Shown in pieces: positions 52,782 through 62,428 of a stretch of DNA of 64,000 bases. The notes under the pieces were generated by a model that had not been told where the DNA came from, made no database searches, and was given only the letters and a program-made list of their open reading frames with translations. Origin of the DNA: Semisulcospira habei (taxonomy: Eukaryota; Mollusca; Gastropoda; Semisulcospiridae); assembly GCA_036245525.1 (NCBI GenBank), contig BTPG01000005.1:133136250-133200249 (forward strand), in the 5' to 3' direction. Position numbers and translations under genes: made by a program. The first letter of the stretch is position 1; each line of letters begins with the position of its first letter.

Positions 52782-52988
52782 TTAACCCGTTACACCCTTT
52801 CTGCTTAAATTTGCATACGTTGTCCTTTGAAGGCGGCATCGCCGATTAGGAAAGAGATCAACCATTTTAGTTCAAGGGCGGTGCCAGAATAGCTTGGCGC
52901 CTCAGGATCCAAGCTATTCTGGCACCGCCCTTGAACTACCATAGTCAAATTAATTTTAAGCAGTAGGGTACCACAACTGAAAAGGTTC
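52782..52988. mobile_element. PalA2 element
   Basis: TTAACCCGTTACACCC to GAAAAGGTTCA. GGGCGGTGCC and GGCACCGCCC: the T-to-C change versus GGGTGGTGCC is in both arms. Centre slightly damaged (CTCAGGATCC). Confidence 0.75.
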
Positions 52989-53015
52989 AATGCATACATA
53001 CAGATCGACAATATA

Positions 53016-53199
53016 CAGTCAAACCTTCCAAGACGACCACTGGCGTATGGCGGCCACCTGTCAAAGCAGGCCACCAAGTTTTGGTCCCATGGACTTCTTT
53101 CTATTGCTTAGATATCTGAACTGGGTAAAGAAGCCATCTGTACAAAGCGACCACTTTTCGATAGTACCTTTGCGTGGTCGGCTTACATAGGTTTAACTG
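53016..53199. mobile_element. CAGTCAAACC-ended TIR element
   Basis: TACAGTCAAACCTTCC at the left, GGTTTAACTGTT at the right. Interior repeats GACCACTGGCG, GGCCACCTGTC and TTTTGGTCCCATGG. TA next to the left end suggests a Tc1/mariner-type MITE. Relative at 59730-59872. Confidence 0.6.
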
Positions 53200-53305
53200 T
53201 TCCTCCAGCCCCGTAAGTGTGGAACGGGATAAAGGTGTTAAGCTGTCCAGGCACGACCACTTTAGCTATCGTGGTCGATCCAGTTTCCGCGACGTGCATG
53301 TAATG

Positions 53306-53396
53306 TGTATATTATATTATATTATATTATATTATATTATATTATATTATATTATATTATATTATATTATATTATATTATATTATATTATATTATA
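53306..53396. repeat. (TATAT)n pentanucleotide array
   Basis: About 18 units. Confidence 0.95.
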
Positions 53397-53437
53397 CAAT
53401 TTAAAACTAAGACACGTTGAAACTCGCAGTGAAAGGC

Positions 53438-53645
53438 TTAACTCCTCCACTGCCGGGACTACCATGAGCAACACCCAACTCCCAATAGACATAGATCCTC
53501 ATGTGCAGCCGCAGTTCGCGGGGGCTCAGGAGGATCTATGCCTCTTGCTGAGCCCACTTTGTTTCTGTGTTGACTGGACGGCCGGGGTTCTTTGGCGTAG
53601 ACGTAACAAAGATTTCAGGAAGACAGTTTGTGACCACTGGCAGTG
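53438..53645. mobile_element. PalC element
   Basis: TTAACTCCTCCACTGCCGG to GACCACTGGCAGTGATA. Hairpin 53488-53551, tail GACGGCCGGGGTTCTTTGGC. The right TTAA is lost. Confidence 0.75.
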
Positions 53646-53751
53646 ATATTTGCGTTCCTTGGACGGCGCTGGAGCTCTTTTTGGCGTTAACCGATTGAAA
53701 GTCTAGATTTTAGAAACACAATTTCAGCGACTGACCTGCGGCAGGGTAGGT

Positions 53752-53965
53752 TTAACCCATTCAGCCCTGACGCACTAGAGCAGGGGATGGGTCGACCATG
53801 ATAATTCAAGGGTAGTGCCAGATTAGCTTGGCGCCGACAGGCGCCAAGCTAATCTGGCACTACCCTTGAATTATCATGGTCGATCCATCTCCTGCCACAG
53901 GTGCATAGTCGTTAGATGACGCCTCCAAAATTTGGGAAATACGTGCGTCGGGCTGGATGAGTTAA
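53752..53965. mobile_element. PalB element, perfect hairpin
   Basis: TTTAACCCATTCAGCCC to GGGCTGGATGAGTTAA, GCGCCGACAGGCGC centre. The right TTAA (53962-53965) also begins a PalC element. Confidence 0.85.
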
Positions 53966-54142
53966 CGCCTTCGCTGCCAATCACGGATTTCGCATCTGAA
54001 AACCAGTGCTCGCTGACCGACATTCACGTGAAAATCACAAATGAGATGGGACCGACAATGAGACTACTGAATCATTGGGGCTCGATGACAGTAGCTTGGA
54101 CTAATGCAAATCCGCTGCGCCACCGCGTGCGCGCCAACTTAC

Positions 54143-57100
54143 TTACTTACGCCTGTCACCCCTACCCGGGTATAGGCCGTCGACGAGAGACCTCCAGCAA
54201 CTCCTGTCCTGTGCTTCTCCTTCGATTCTACTCCAGGTGGTTCCCATTCTCTTGATGTCTGCTTGGAGGTCTCGACGCCAGGAGTTTCTCGGCCTACCTC
54301 TTTTCCTCTTTCCCTGGGGGTTCCATGACAATGCCTGCCTAGTGATACTGGAAGCTGGCTTTCTCAGACTGTGACCGATCCATCCCCATCTTCTTCGCCC
54401 AATTTCATTCTCTGCTGTTATCTGCTCTGTTCTCTCCCAGAGTCTGACGTTGCTGATCTTCTCTGGCCAGTGGATTTTCAAAATTCTTCTAAGGCAACTG
54501 TTCATGAAGGTCTGTACTCTGTTGACTGTGGTTTTTGTCAATCTCCAAGTCTCTGCTCCATATAGGAGAACTGCTTTTACATTGGAGTTGAAAATCCAGA
54601 CTTTGGTGTGTTGTGACAGCTCACTGGAACTCCACACTTTTTTCAACTGGAGAAAGGCTGCTCTGGCTTTACCGATTCGTGCTCTGACATCTGCGTCAGT
54701 GCCGCCTTTTTTGTCTATGATGCTCCCGAGATAGGTGAAGGACTCCACCTCCTCCAACGGGGTGCCAGCAAGCAAGACTGGTTTTTCCCTGGTTGCGTTC
54801 AGCCTCATTGTCTTTGTTTTCCGTTTGTGAATGGTGAGGCCCACTTGGGACGAGATGTCAGCAAGCCTCGTGGTCTTGTCCTGCATTTGTTGATGAGTGT
54901 GGGACAGCAATGCCAAGTCGTCTGCAAAATCGAGGTCGTCAAGCTGTGTCCACAGTGTCCACTGTATTCCGCTTCGTCTGTGCTCTGTGGTCATCTTCAT
55001 GACCTAGTCTATGGCCAGTAGGAAGAGGAACGGAGACAGCAAACACCCCTGCCTGACACCAGTTCTGACCTGGAGCTCCCTGGTGAACTGCCCTTCGTGG
55101 ATCACGCGACATGTCATGCCATCGTAGCTGCTCTTGATCAGGCGGACGAGCTTTGTGGGTACACCGTAGTGTCGTAGGAGTTTCCACAGAGTCTCTCGGT
55201 CCACACTGTCAAATGCTTTCTCATAATCCACAAAGTTGACGTACAGCGGGGAGCTCCACTCCAGAGACTGTTCCACGATGATGCGGAGAGTGGCGATCTG
55301 GTCTGTGCATGATCGGTTCTTCCTGAATCCTGCTTGCTGGTCTCTCAGCTGGGGGTCAACGGAGCTCTTCATTCTCTCCAGGATGATCCTGTTGAAGACC
55401 TTTCCTGGTACTGACAGCAAGGTGATTCCTCTGTAGTTGGAACACTTGCTGAGGTCGCCTTTCTTGGGAAGCTTGATTAGGTACCCCTCCTTCCAGTCAG
55501 CCGGCATCACCTCCTCTTCCCAGATCTTTCCAAACAGTGGGTACAGCATCTCCACTGTTGTCTCTAGATCTGCTTTCAGAGACTCCGCTGGGATGCCATC
55601 TGGGCCTGCTGCTTTGCCGTTCTTCAAAAATGCCACTGCTCTTCTGATCTCTTCCCGGCTGGGTCTGTCACAGCTGATGGGTAGGTCGGTCTCTGCCGGC
55701 TGGATGTCTGGGGGGGGGGGGGGGGGGTCGGGTGGGCTAGGTCTGTTCAGTAACTCTTCAAAATACTCGGCCCATCTGTCGAGTTGGTCTGCTCTGTCTG
55801 CAATAGGCTTGCCTTCTTTGTCTTTTACTGGTCTTTCTGTATGGCCATACTTGCCGGACAATCTTCTGGTAATGTCGTAGAGCTGTTTCATGTTGCCGCT
55901 GCCTGCTGCCTTTTCTGCCTCTGCTGCCAGGCTGTCTGTGTAGGCCCTCTTGTGTGCCCTGATACTCCTCTTCACCTCGCGGTTGGCTTCCCAGTATTCC
56001 CCCTGTGCCCTTACTTTGGCTGCTCTCGTGCGACTGTTGTTGACAACTGCTTTCTTCTGCTTCCTCACTTCTATCTTCTTCAAGGTCTGTGCCGACAGCC
56101 AGTCCTTGTGATGGTGTTTCCTGAACCCTACAGTGTCTTTGCAGGTTGAGTTCAGCGCCTCTCTAACTGCCTTCCACTGCTGCTCTGTGGTGACCGCCTC
56201 CTCTTCATTTACTAGCTCCTGTAGCGCTTGAAACCGGTTGGACAGCACCAGTTTGAACTCTTCTCTAACTCCAGTTTCTCTCAGGAGGCCTACATTATAG
56301 CGCTGTCTTCTTGTCTCTGTGCGGCTTTTCTTTAGCTTGAGCTTCATTCTTAAGGTAAGCAGATGGTGGTCGGAGGCGACATCTGCTCCCCTCCTCACTC
56401 GAACATCTTGAAGGGATCTTCTAAATTTCTTGCTAATGCAGATATGGTCTATTTGGTTCTCTGTTGTATGGTCAGGTGAGACCCAAGTTGCTTTGTGTAT
56501 TCTTCTGTGTGGGAAGATGCTGCCTCCAATGACAAGTCGGTTTAGAGCACAAAAGTCTACAAACATCTCCGAGCCTAGTCCCTGTCTCCCCATCACCTCT
56601 TCGTATCCGGTGTTGTCCTCCCCTATTTTGGCATTAAAATCGCCCATGACGATGGTGATGTCTCGCTCCGCACATTTGTCCAAGGCACTCTGGAGTCGGT
56701 CGTAGAACTCTTGTTTCTCTTCCTCGTCACTGTCATTAGTGGGCGCATAACACTGGATGACGTTCAGCTTGAGCTTTTTCTTGGTTCTAAAGGCTGCTGT
56801 GATAATTCTTGGCCCAAGAGGTTCCCAGCCCATCAGCGCTCTCTGTGCCACTGGTGACAGCATGAATGCTACACCTTCTGTATGGGGGGGGCATTCTCCT
56901 CTTCATGACCTGAATACAAAATCATCTCCCCACTTAACAGCCTTTTCTGGCCAGACTGCGTCCATCTGGCTTCACTGATACCTAGCAGGGAAAGGTTGTA
57001 CTTTTGCATTTCCGCTGCTATCTGGGCGGCCTTGCCGCTCTGGTACATGGTCTTGACGTTCCATGTGCCCATGGTTGTATCCCTGGATAGAGAGAGGCGG

Positions 57101-57150
57101 CTCGGTCCTGTGGCTTCCGAAGACTTCCGGCTTTCACCACAGGACGTCAT
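54143..57150 (-). pseudogene. RTE-like LINE ORF: APE endonuclease plus reverse transcriptase, two lesions
   Basis: The polyprotein would nick target DNA and copy the element RNA there. Endonuclease motifs in order: GTWNVKTM, LGISEARW, VIQCYAPTNDSDEEEK, IVMGDFNAKIG, SDHHLLTL. Reverse-transcriptase motifs: KAAGPDGIPAESLK, LPKKGDLSKCSNYRGITLLS, QQAGFRKNRSCTDQIATL, VNFVDYEKAFDSVDRE, VRTGVRQGCLLSPFLFLLAI, DDLDFADDLALLSH (the FADD catalytic pair) and YLGSIID, then LLYGAETW and a basic tail. Two lesions: a run of eight Cs (minus strand, at 56884-56891) puts the N-terminal part (57150-56869) out of frame with the rest, and a TAG at 55004-55006 interrupts the RT just after FLLAID, where relatives usually carry Trp. 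The possible true start lies further upstream. Relatives are often labelled craniofacial development protein 2-like or endonuclease-reverse transcriptase in mollusc and fluke annotations. Confidence 0.88.
55710..55727 (+). repeat. Poly-G run inside the LINE ORF
   Basis: On the minus strand it codes a proline run (PPPPPP) in the linker between endonuclease and RT; in frame. Confidence 0.8.
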
Positions 57151-57367
57151 AAGTCTTCTGGTAGAAGAACCTTCCTCCTCCAGGAAAGGAATTACTGTTA
57201 GTCTTTTCGTCGGCGTTTTTGTAGCTATTTTCTTTCTTTTTTTTTTTTCTTTTTTTTTTTCTTTCCTTTTTGCAGGGTGGGGAAGCTACCCCCACAGCCA
57301 ACCCCCTTACTAGGAGGACCAGGGGTTTTCTGTCGGGGTCACCTTCCTTTAGACCATGTTGGTTCAC
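57134..57367 (-). other. Lysine-rich upstream ORF of the RTE-like LINE
   Basis: A 77-residue open frame in the LINE 5' region with a KKERKKKRKKKKKE run, one frame away from the endonuclease ORF. It may be the original start of the polyprotein, displaced by slippage in the A-rich run, or just leader sequence. No domain is visible. Confidence 0.35.
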
Positions 57368-57863
57368 GGCACCTTATTTCATTCGGTGCACCCCTCTCAC
57401 GAGGGACCCCCTATCCACCACCCAGGGGGCGCGCCTCAACGCCATATGGTCCCAGCGCGAGGCGTGCGCGCCAACGCCGCCTACTAATGCTAGTAGGCGT
57501 TGGCGCGCACGCGGTGGCGCAGCGGATTTGCATTCGTCAAAGCTACTGTCATCGAGGTCCTATGTACTGAATATAGGACTGGAACAAGAGACATAAATCC
57601 TCATGAGCCCCCGCGGCTGCGGGGGCCTATGAGGGTTTGTGTCTCTTGCAGGTGGGTAGCGGTCGCCCGGGCCCGGGCAGTGAAAAGGTTTAAGGAAGGT
57701 TGTGTCGTAGTGGAAACAATGAACGGACAGACTTTCTACACACTGAGTATGTTGACGGAATGTTCCCACTGAACAGTCATACCCAGGCCGGCCGCCGGTG
57801 GCTTTTTCTGTCAGAAACCGTTCACACACTATCGCTGCCTTCTGCTTGAAAAATGGATCCGTG

Positions 57864-57930
57864 TGCAAGAGGCGCAGATCCTCGTGAGATCCCGCAGCTA
57901 GAAGGTTTTATGAAGAGCTGTGGCACTTGT
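57864..57930. mobile_element. PalC hairpin, strongly eroded
   Basis: TGCAAGAGGCGCAGATCCTC against GAAGAGCTGTGGCACTTGT. Confidence 0.45.
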
Positions 57931-58138
57931 GCAGGTTCTACTTTGTTCTATGTTTCTCAGATGAAGGAGACACAAGTTTTGGGCGTGTAAATAAGTACTT
58001 GTATGATGACCTATGTTTCTTTCAGAAATCTCTAAAAGAATTATGTCAATAAATTGGAAACAAAAGTTCCCTTTTAGAAGGTTGGGTGGCGCGGCAGTTC
58101 CATCTGACCATATAGGGCCTACCTAGGTTGGTTTTCTT

Positions 58139-58360
58139 TTAACTCTTATCATTCGGAATACACCAGTGTGTTAAATAAGTTTGACTAAAATAGTTCAAGG
58201 ATGGTGCCAGAATAGCTTGGCGCCTTTAGGCGCCAAGCTATTCTGGCACCACCCTTGAACTAAAGCCATTGGTCTATATCCTTATCTGTAAGTACTATAA
58301 TGTAGCTTGCATATGGCAGTGTACAAATTTTAAGCTTTTAGCCTCAGTATTGTCGTATGG
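58139..58360. mobile_element. PalA2 element, close relative of the 3.0-kb copy
   Basis: TTAACTCTTATCATTCGG, AATACACCAGTGTGT and tail CCATTGGTCTATATCCTTAT are almost identical to 2991-3213. Hairpin perfect bar one base (GGATGG/CCACCC). Confidence 0.8.
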
Positions 58361-58689
58361 TAGTATACATGTTAAATAGCGCGATAGTTGCTCGGAGGTG
58401 CTTTCTCATTCATGGTTTGAACAAAAACCGGAGACATTTCTATAGAGCGGAAGATGTATTCAGGCGTCAGGGGTATTTAAAATTCGGTAGGAACCACAAC
58501 GCAATAACTCGCTCTCATGCAATCAGTGCCAGCACACTGAGAACAGTCAGCACTGACATGATAATATCTTTAATTGCCTTGATAGCGCAACAGAAGACGG
58601 ACTTGGTTCATTGCATCACCGTTGAAAGCATCCCAGCTGCAGTGCACCAGAATTCATCAATGTTCAGGTCGTACTCATAGGCAGTATCT

Positions 58690-58803
58690 TCCCAGTAAGC
58701 AAAGGTCATCGTGCTGACCACGGCCGCAGTGGACCCGCGCACGGTTGTGCGCGGGTCCGCTGCGGCCGTCTTGGGCCCGACTAAGACGTTTTGCTGCTAG
58801 GGT
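58690..58803. mobile_element. PalI element
   Basis: CCCAGTAAGCAAAGGTCATC to GACGTTTTGCTGCTAGGG, centre GACCCGCGCACGG and TGTGCGCGGGTC. Confidence 0.65.
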
Positions 58804-59228
58804 GTCTCTGCCCACTCCCCCACTCCTCTTGGTTGGGAATTTCTTCGCTCCATCACGGTCCGTAGAAAATAATGGTCACACCACCTTGTAGCATTTCGGT
58901 CCTGACTGGACACTGTGCATACTAATACGTAGAACCTGAGAGCGCTAACAATAACTTGTCGCGGTTGAGTCAGGATAGAGCGGTGTCATTGAATGCATTT
59001 AGCATGTAATCGCTGGGTGGCTAGTGTTCGGTTCCCACGTAGATATATTTAAACTTCTGAGCAGTATTTTTTACTTCATGACTAATGTAAAAGATTGCAC
59101 GAACAAGCCTGTCTGTGCTTGCTTTTTAGGGACGTCTGGCGATGTGTAAGCGAGAGGATAAAATGATAACGTGAATCTATGATTAAACATACATTATACA
59201 TTATAATAATACTCCGCCATGTACCTTT
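58804..59228. other. No recognised feature
   Basis: Plain sequence; no repeat or ORF recognised. Confidence 0.5.
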
Positions 59229-59345
59229 CTAACCCCTTTGCTGACTGAAGAATACGAACGTCACCCGACCGCAAGAGGCAAAGAACCTCATGAGCCCCCG
59301 CAGATGCGGGGGCTCATGAGGTTCTGGGCCTCTTGCTGGCCCTGT
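59229..59345. mobile_element. PalC element, left part and hairpin
   Basis: CTAACCCCTTTGCTGACTG, hairpin 59271-59336: AGAACCTCATGAG pairs with CTCATGAGGTTCT, a T/A swap in both arms. Tail CCCTGTTCATATCCG. Confidence 0.68.
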
Positions 59346-59522
59346 TCATATCCGTCTTCCCTCGGTTGAATTTGCTCTGCTTTTTCGAAGACACATTTTT
59401 GTTCCTTTCCATTCAACTCCCTCCGGGTCAGAAATGACTAACTTGTTTTCGTCGTATGTATCGTGAGAACGTTTGTGCACGAACCCATGGACCGATTACG
59501 ACAGCTCGGGGGTAGTGTCTGA

Positions 59523-59605
59523 TTAACACATTTGAGACTTGCCGCATCCGGATACGTGGCTTTTTGCCGCGTATCCGGCTGCAGCACGTATCGCCGAATG
59601 AGTGA
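59523..59605. mobile_element. PalJ element inserted in a PalB-type hairpin arm
   Basis: TTAACACATTTGAGACTTG, GCATCCGGATACG and CGTATCCGGCTGC, then CGAATGAGTGA. Preceded by GGGGGTAGTGTCTGAT, the left arm of a PalB-like hairpin. Confidence 0.62.
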
Positions 59606-59729
59606 ACATGACGCCTTCAGAGTTCGCCAGTCTATTTCCACGCGATCTTGATTCAGGCTGATGAGACACACCAAGACCACCAACATCAGCACCAAAAGCA
59701 ATAACAACGACAGTATTTTCAAATCTGTG

Positions 59730-59872
59730 AATCAAAACTGTCTATGCGACCACCTGTCGAAGGAGACCACTTATTTTTGGTCCCATAGTCCTCGACTGCT
59801 GTTTAAATGACGCTGTCTAAGGTGATCATTTTAAATTGTATTATACAGACCCCCTTATACAAATTTGACTGT
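59730..59872. mobile_element. CAGTCAAACC-ended TIR element, second copy
   Basis: ATGCGACCACCTGTCGAAGG, TTTTTGGTCCCATAG and end ATACAAATTTGACTGTA. The left end is worn. Confidence 0.5.
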
Positions 59873-59937
59873 ATCCAGTTAGTAACTTACCTACATGTTC
59901 CCTCTCGCTTTTCATTTTGAAAACGCTTCCTATAAAT

Positions 59938-60028
59938 TTAACCTTTTGGGTTTCGGTAGCGGTTTTAGTCGCGATGATTCCTGCAGGAATCATGGCGACT
60001 AAAACCGTTACCGACACACAAAGGATAA
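59938..60028. mobile_element. PalD element
   Basis: TTAACCTTTTGGGTTTCGG and CCGACACACAAAGGATAA, inner TTAGTCGCGATGATTCCTGC with one arm mismatch (ATGGCGAC). Confidence 0.72.
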
Positions 60029-60072
60029 AAAAAGATTGATAAAAAAAGACGTTTCAATATTTAGGATTGTAA

Positions 60073-60222
60073 AGTATTTTGTCCACCACGAAGGTGATTT
60101 CAATGATGGAGCACCGGAAACGGTTTGAACAAATTTACCCCCTCCCCCCCCCCTCCCACGTGGTTCAAACCTGTGACCTTTTGGACAACAGCAGCACACT
60201 CTACTACCTGAGCTACCCAACG
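60073..60222 (-). mobile_element. tRNA-derived SINE, second copy
   Basis: Minus strand: GTTGGGTAGCTCAGGTAGTA (A box about 60204-60215), B box GGTTTGAACC (60162-60171, two changes from consensus), a C/G-rich insertion, then the body CATTGAAATCACCTTCGTGG shared with 32245-32379. Confidence 0.65.
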
Positions 60223-60339
60223 TCCTGCTGTAAATTTAAATACTAGAAGAACGGACTAATTAATGAAGACGTAAACGCAGACGACACCAACAACAAAACG
60301 ACAAGGAAAAAAAAACAAGAACAACAATAATTTGTTAAT

Positions 60340-60440
60340 AATAATAATAATACCGGTTATTATATGGACGCTTTACTCATTTCTGCGAATCGGCTCAAAG
60401 CGCCGCGAACTGAACCCAACACGCACGCTCACGTGACACA
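60340..60440 (-). mobile_element. LINE-type 3' end with ATT tail
   Basis: TAA repeats 60338-60352, then ACCGGTTATTATATGGACGC and CGGCTCAAAGCGCCGCG; on the minus strand this is a GCGCTTTGAG...ATTATTATT tail like that of the 19.5-kb LINE. Confidence 0.5.
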
Positions 60441-60734
60441 CACAAACACTCTGAAGACAAACACAGTACAAGACAAACACAGGACATTCACATGGTGTGA
60501 AGGGTCAGCTCAGCTACTGAGTTTTCGGAAATTTTGATCGCTTGTATTTGAAATTTTATAAAGTGGTCTGAAACCGGTATCACCATGTTGGGATGTGCTA
60601 GTCAATAACTTACCTTCGCCTAGCATAGGCCTACCTCTCTCGCTCTCACCTATCCGTTGGTAAAATTTAAATTTTGTTAAAGGTAAAGGTATTGATGCCC
60701 TCACCTAAGAACAACATGGCCGAAAAGAAAGTCA

Positions 60735-60800
60735 TCAAGATGCATAGATTCTCATGAGCTCGCAAATATGCCGGAGCTCATAAGGATCTATGTCTCTTGC
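60735..60800. mobile_element. PalC hairpin core
   Basis: CAAGATGCATAGATTCTCAT against ATAAGGATCTATGTCTCTTG. Confidence 0.55.
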
Positions 60801-61516
60801 ACATGCGTGGTTTTGAGCTTGGGCTGATACATATAACCCTATACCTTCATTAAATCTAGCTTTCACTTTTCAAAGCATTAGATTGTTGGATTGGTCGTAA
60901 AAAGTCCAGGCCCATTGTCCTCTCTCCGTATCTGACTCAGTTTACGTCTCCTGATAACTTTGTGGTGCCGGGAAGTCTAATGCTTAAAACATTGACGCCG
61001 GAAGAAAAGGACCGCCTTCCCAATCCCTGTTTCGAATAAGCGAACATCCCGTATACTTAACACCCAAAGAAAGCGAGAAAAAAACTTTGGTATTTAAAAC
61101 TTCCAGGATGGCTTTTCGTCAGGCCAAGGATTTTCACGTATCAATACTTGGATTTTTAGGCATTAAGACTTGGATTTGTAGGGTTCACGATTTCTTATCA
61201 ATACTTCGAATCTGGACCTGGGTTTTTAAGATTCACGATTTCAAGTATTTTACTGTGTCACAAAGAGGGATTTTTTTTTTTTACTCACGATCGTGGTGGC
61301 GTACCTTCATTCAATTTATTGTCATTTAGCAAAAGAAATTTGATTGATGGGGCGTGCGTTCGAACATTCGGAACGGCAGATCGGCCCCCCATGCAGGTGG
61401 AGTTTTTTTTTTTTAATTTAGGAATACGCTAAAGTAACAAAACCCCTAAACTGTTGATGGGCAGACAAGGGAGTTGTTGAGTAATAGGCATACCTGGGCC
61501 TTTCATGATCGGGTGG
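60801..61516. other. No recognised gene
   Basis: Loose internal repetition of ATTCACGATTTC and ATACTTGGATTTTTAGG (61110-61255). T runs at 61271 and 61405. Confidence 0.45.
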
Positions 61517-61735
61517 CTGAACCCTTTCACCGCGGAGAAAAAAAAGTGACAGCAAACCAACTGCAAGAGACATAGATCCTCATGAGATCCCGCAGTCACG
61601 GGCTCATGAGGATCTATGCCTCTTGCTGACTCCGCTAAGGTTTCCGTGTTTCTTGGAAGGGTGGGGTTTTTTTGGCTTTGAGTTCACAAAGATATCAGAA
61701 ACGCAATCTGCGACCACTGGCAGTGAAGGGGTTGA
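61517..61735. mobile_element. PalC element
   Basis: TGAACCCTTTCACCGCGG to GGCAGTGAAGGGGTTGA. Hairpin 61563-61626 with CATGAGATCCCGCAGTCACG centre. Full tail with AACGCAATCTGCGACCACTG. Confidence 0.75.
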
Positions 61736-61990
61736 GAATCCATCTGCAAGAGGCATGGATCCTCATGAGCCCCCGCAGTCGCGGGGGCTCATGAGGATCT
61801 ATGCTTCTTGCTGACCCTACTGTGTTGTGCGAGTGAGGATCTTTGGCTTTGCGTTGACGAAGATGTCAGAAACACTATGTGCTATATATAAACACTATGT
61901 GCTATATATAAACACTATGTGCTATATATAACACTATGTGCTATATATAAACACTATGTGCTATATATAAACACTATATGAAGGGGTTTG
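61732..61990. mobile_element. PalC element whose end is a 20-bp tandem array
   Basis: Hairpin 61746-61811 (nearly perfect), usual tail to GAAGATGTCAGAAACACTAT, then five to six 20-bp units AACACTATGTGCTATATATA (61872-61980), closing with GAAGGGGTTTGAGG. Confidence 0.78.
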
Positions 61991-62251
61991 AGGAGGGTGT
62001 AGCGTGACACAAAACAGCGATGTTCGATTTCACTGAAAACGTGTTGTTCATGCCTGGAATGGATCGTGCATTGTAAGTTGGCACGTACTATGGCCGTTCT
62101 TCCCATTATTCACCTTGACATCTACAAATAATATCGAAAGATAAATCTATGGGGTCTTTCCTCTCCGTTGACTAAGATCCGCAATACTTATTGGCAGCTG
62201 AAGTGTTTTCCGTGTACCCCCAGTGGTTCTAATAAAGACCGAACACATGTG

Positions 62252-62340
62252 TACACTGACGGGCAAAAGAAAGGCGAAATTTTCGTAACCGTCGCAAACA
62301 TATCCCAAAAATGTCGCATTACTTTTTGTTCGTCAGTATG
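62252..62340. mobile_element. PalF element
   Basis: TACACTGACGGGCAAAAGAA and TTTTTGTTCGTCAGTA. The middle is diverged but keeps AAAAATGTCGCATTAC. Confidence 0.62.
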
Positions 62341-62369
62341 GATTAAATTAATACTACAGTCGACTTCGC

Positions 62370-62428
62370 TTATAACACTATGGTTTCAGACGCGGAATTT
62401 GTGATCACTGGCAGCGTAGTGGTTAAAT
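62370..62428. mobile_element. PalC right-end remnant
   Basis: TTTCAGACGCGGAATTTGTG then ATCACTGGCAGCGTAGTGGTTAA. No hairpin present. Confidence 0.45.

Larger units (their letters stand above)
54139..57461 (-). mobile_element. Full-length RTE-like LINE with 14-bp target site duplication
   Basis: Minus-strand non-LTR retrotransposon of 3323 bp. The target duplication GCGTGCGCGCCAAC is present exactly at 54125-54138 and 57462-57475. The 3' end is a very short trailer ending in a GTAA/TAAG repeat (TTAC repeats on the + strand at 54139-54150), and ORF and tail nearly touch, as is characteristic of the RTE clade. The 5' region is GC-rich and carries a lysine-coding A-rich run (57227-57273). It landed in one arm of a foldback element (54073-57564). 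Size, tail and protein all suggest a complete insertion, young enough that its duplication is still perfect. Confidence 0.88.
54073..57564. mobile_element. hAT-like foldback element, host of the LINE
   Basis: Inverted arms: 54073-54138 and 57462-57564, with shared core ATGCAAATCCGCTGCGCC. Terminal motif CATAGG-like (CATTGGGG left, TCCTATG right). An exact 8-bp duplication TACTGAAT flanks it (54065-54072 and 57565-57572). Without the LINE it would be a near-perfect palindrome centred near 57487. An 8-bp duplication is typical of hAT-type transposition. It lies inside a PalC element (53962-57693). Confidence 0.75.
53962..57693. mobile_element. PalC element holding the foldback and LINE
   Basis: Left end TTAACGCCTTCGCTGCC with CATCTGAAAACC; right part after the 8-bp duplication has the hairpin 57585-57648 (CAAGAGACATAAATCC to GGGTTTGTGTCTCTTG) and GGGCAGTGAAAAGGTTTAA. 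Outer shell of a three-level nest. Confidence 0.68.

Noticed and set aside
55236..56978. Several + strand ORFs of 66-147 codons
   Set aside because: Antisense to the LINE polyprotein, which carries the conserved RT and endonuclease motifs.
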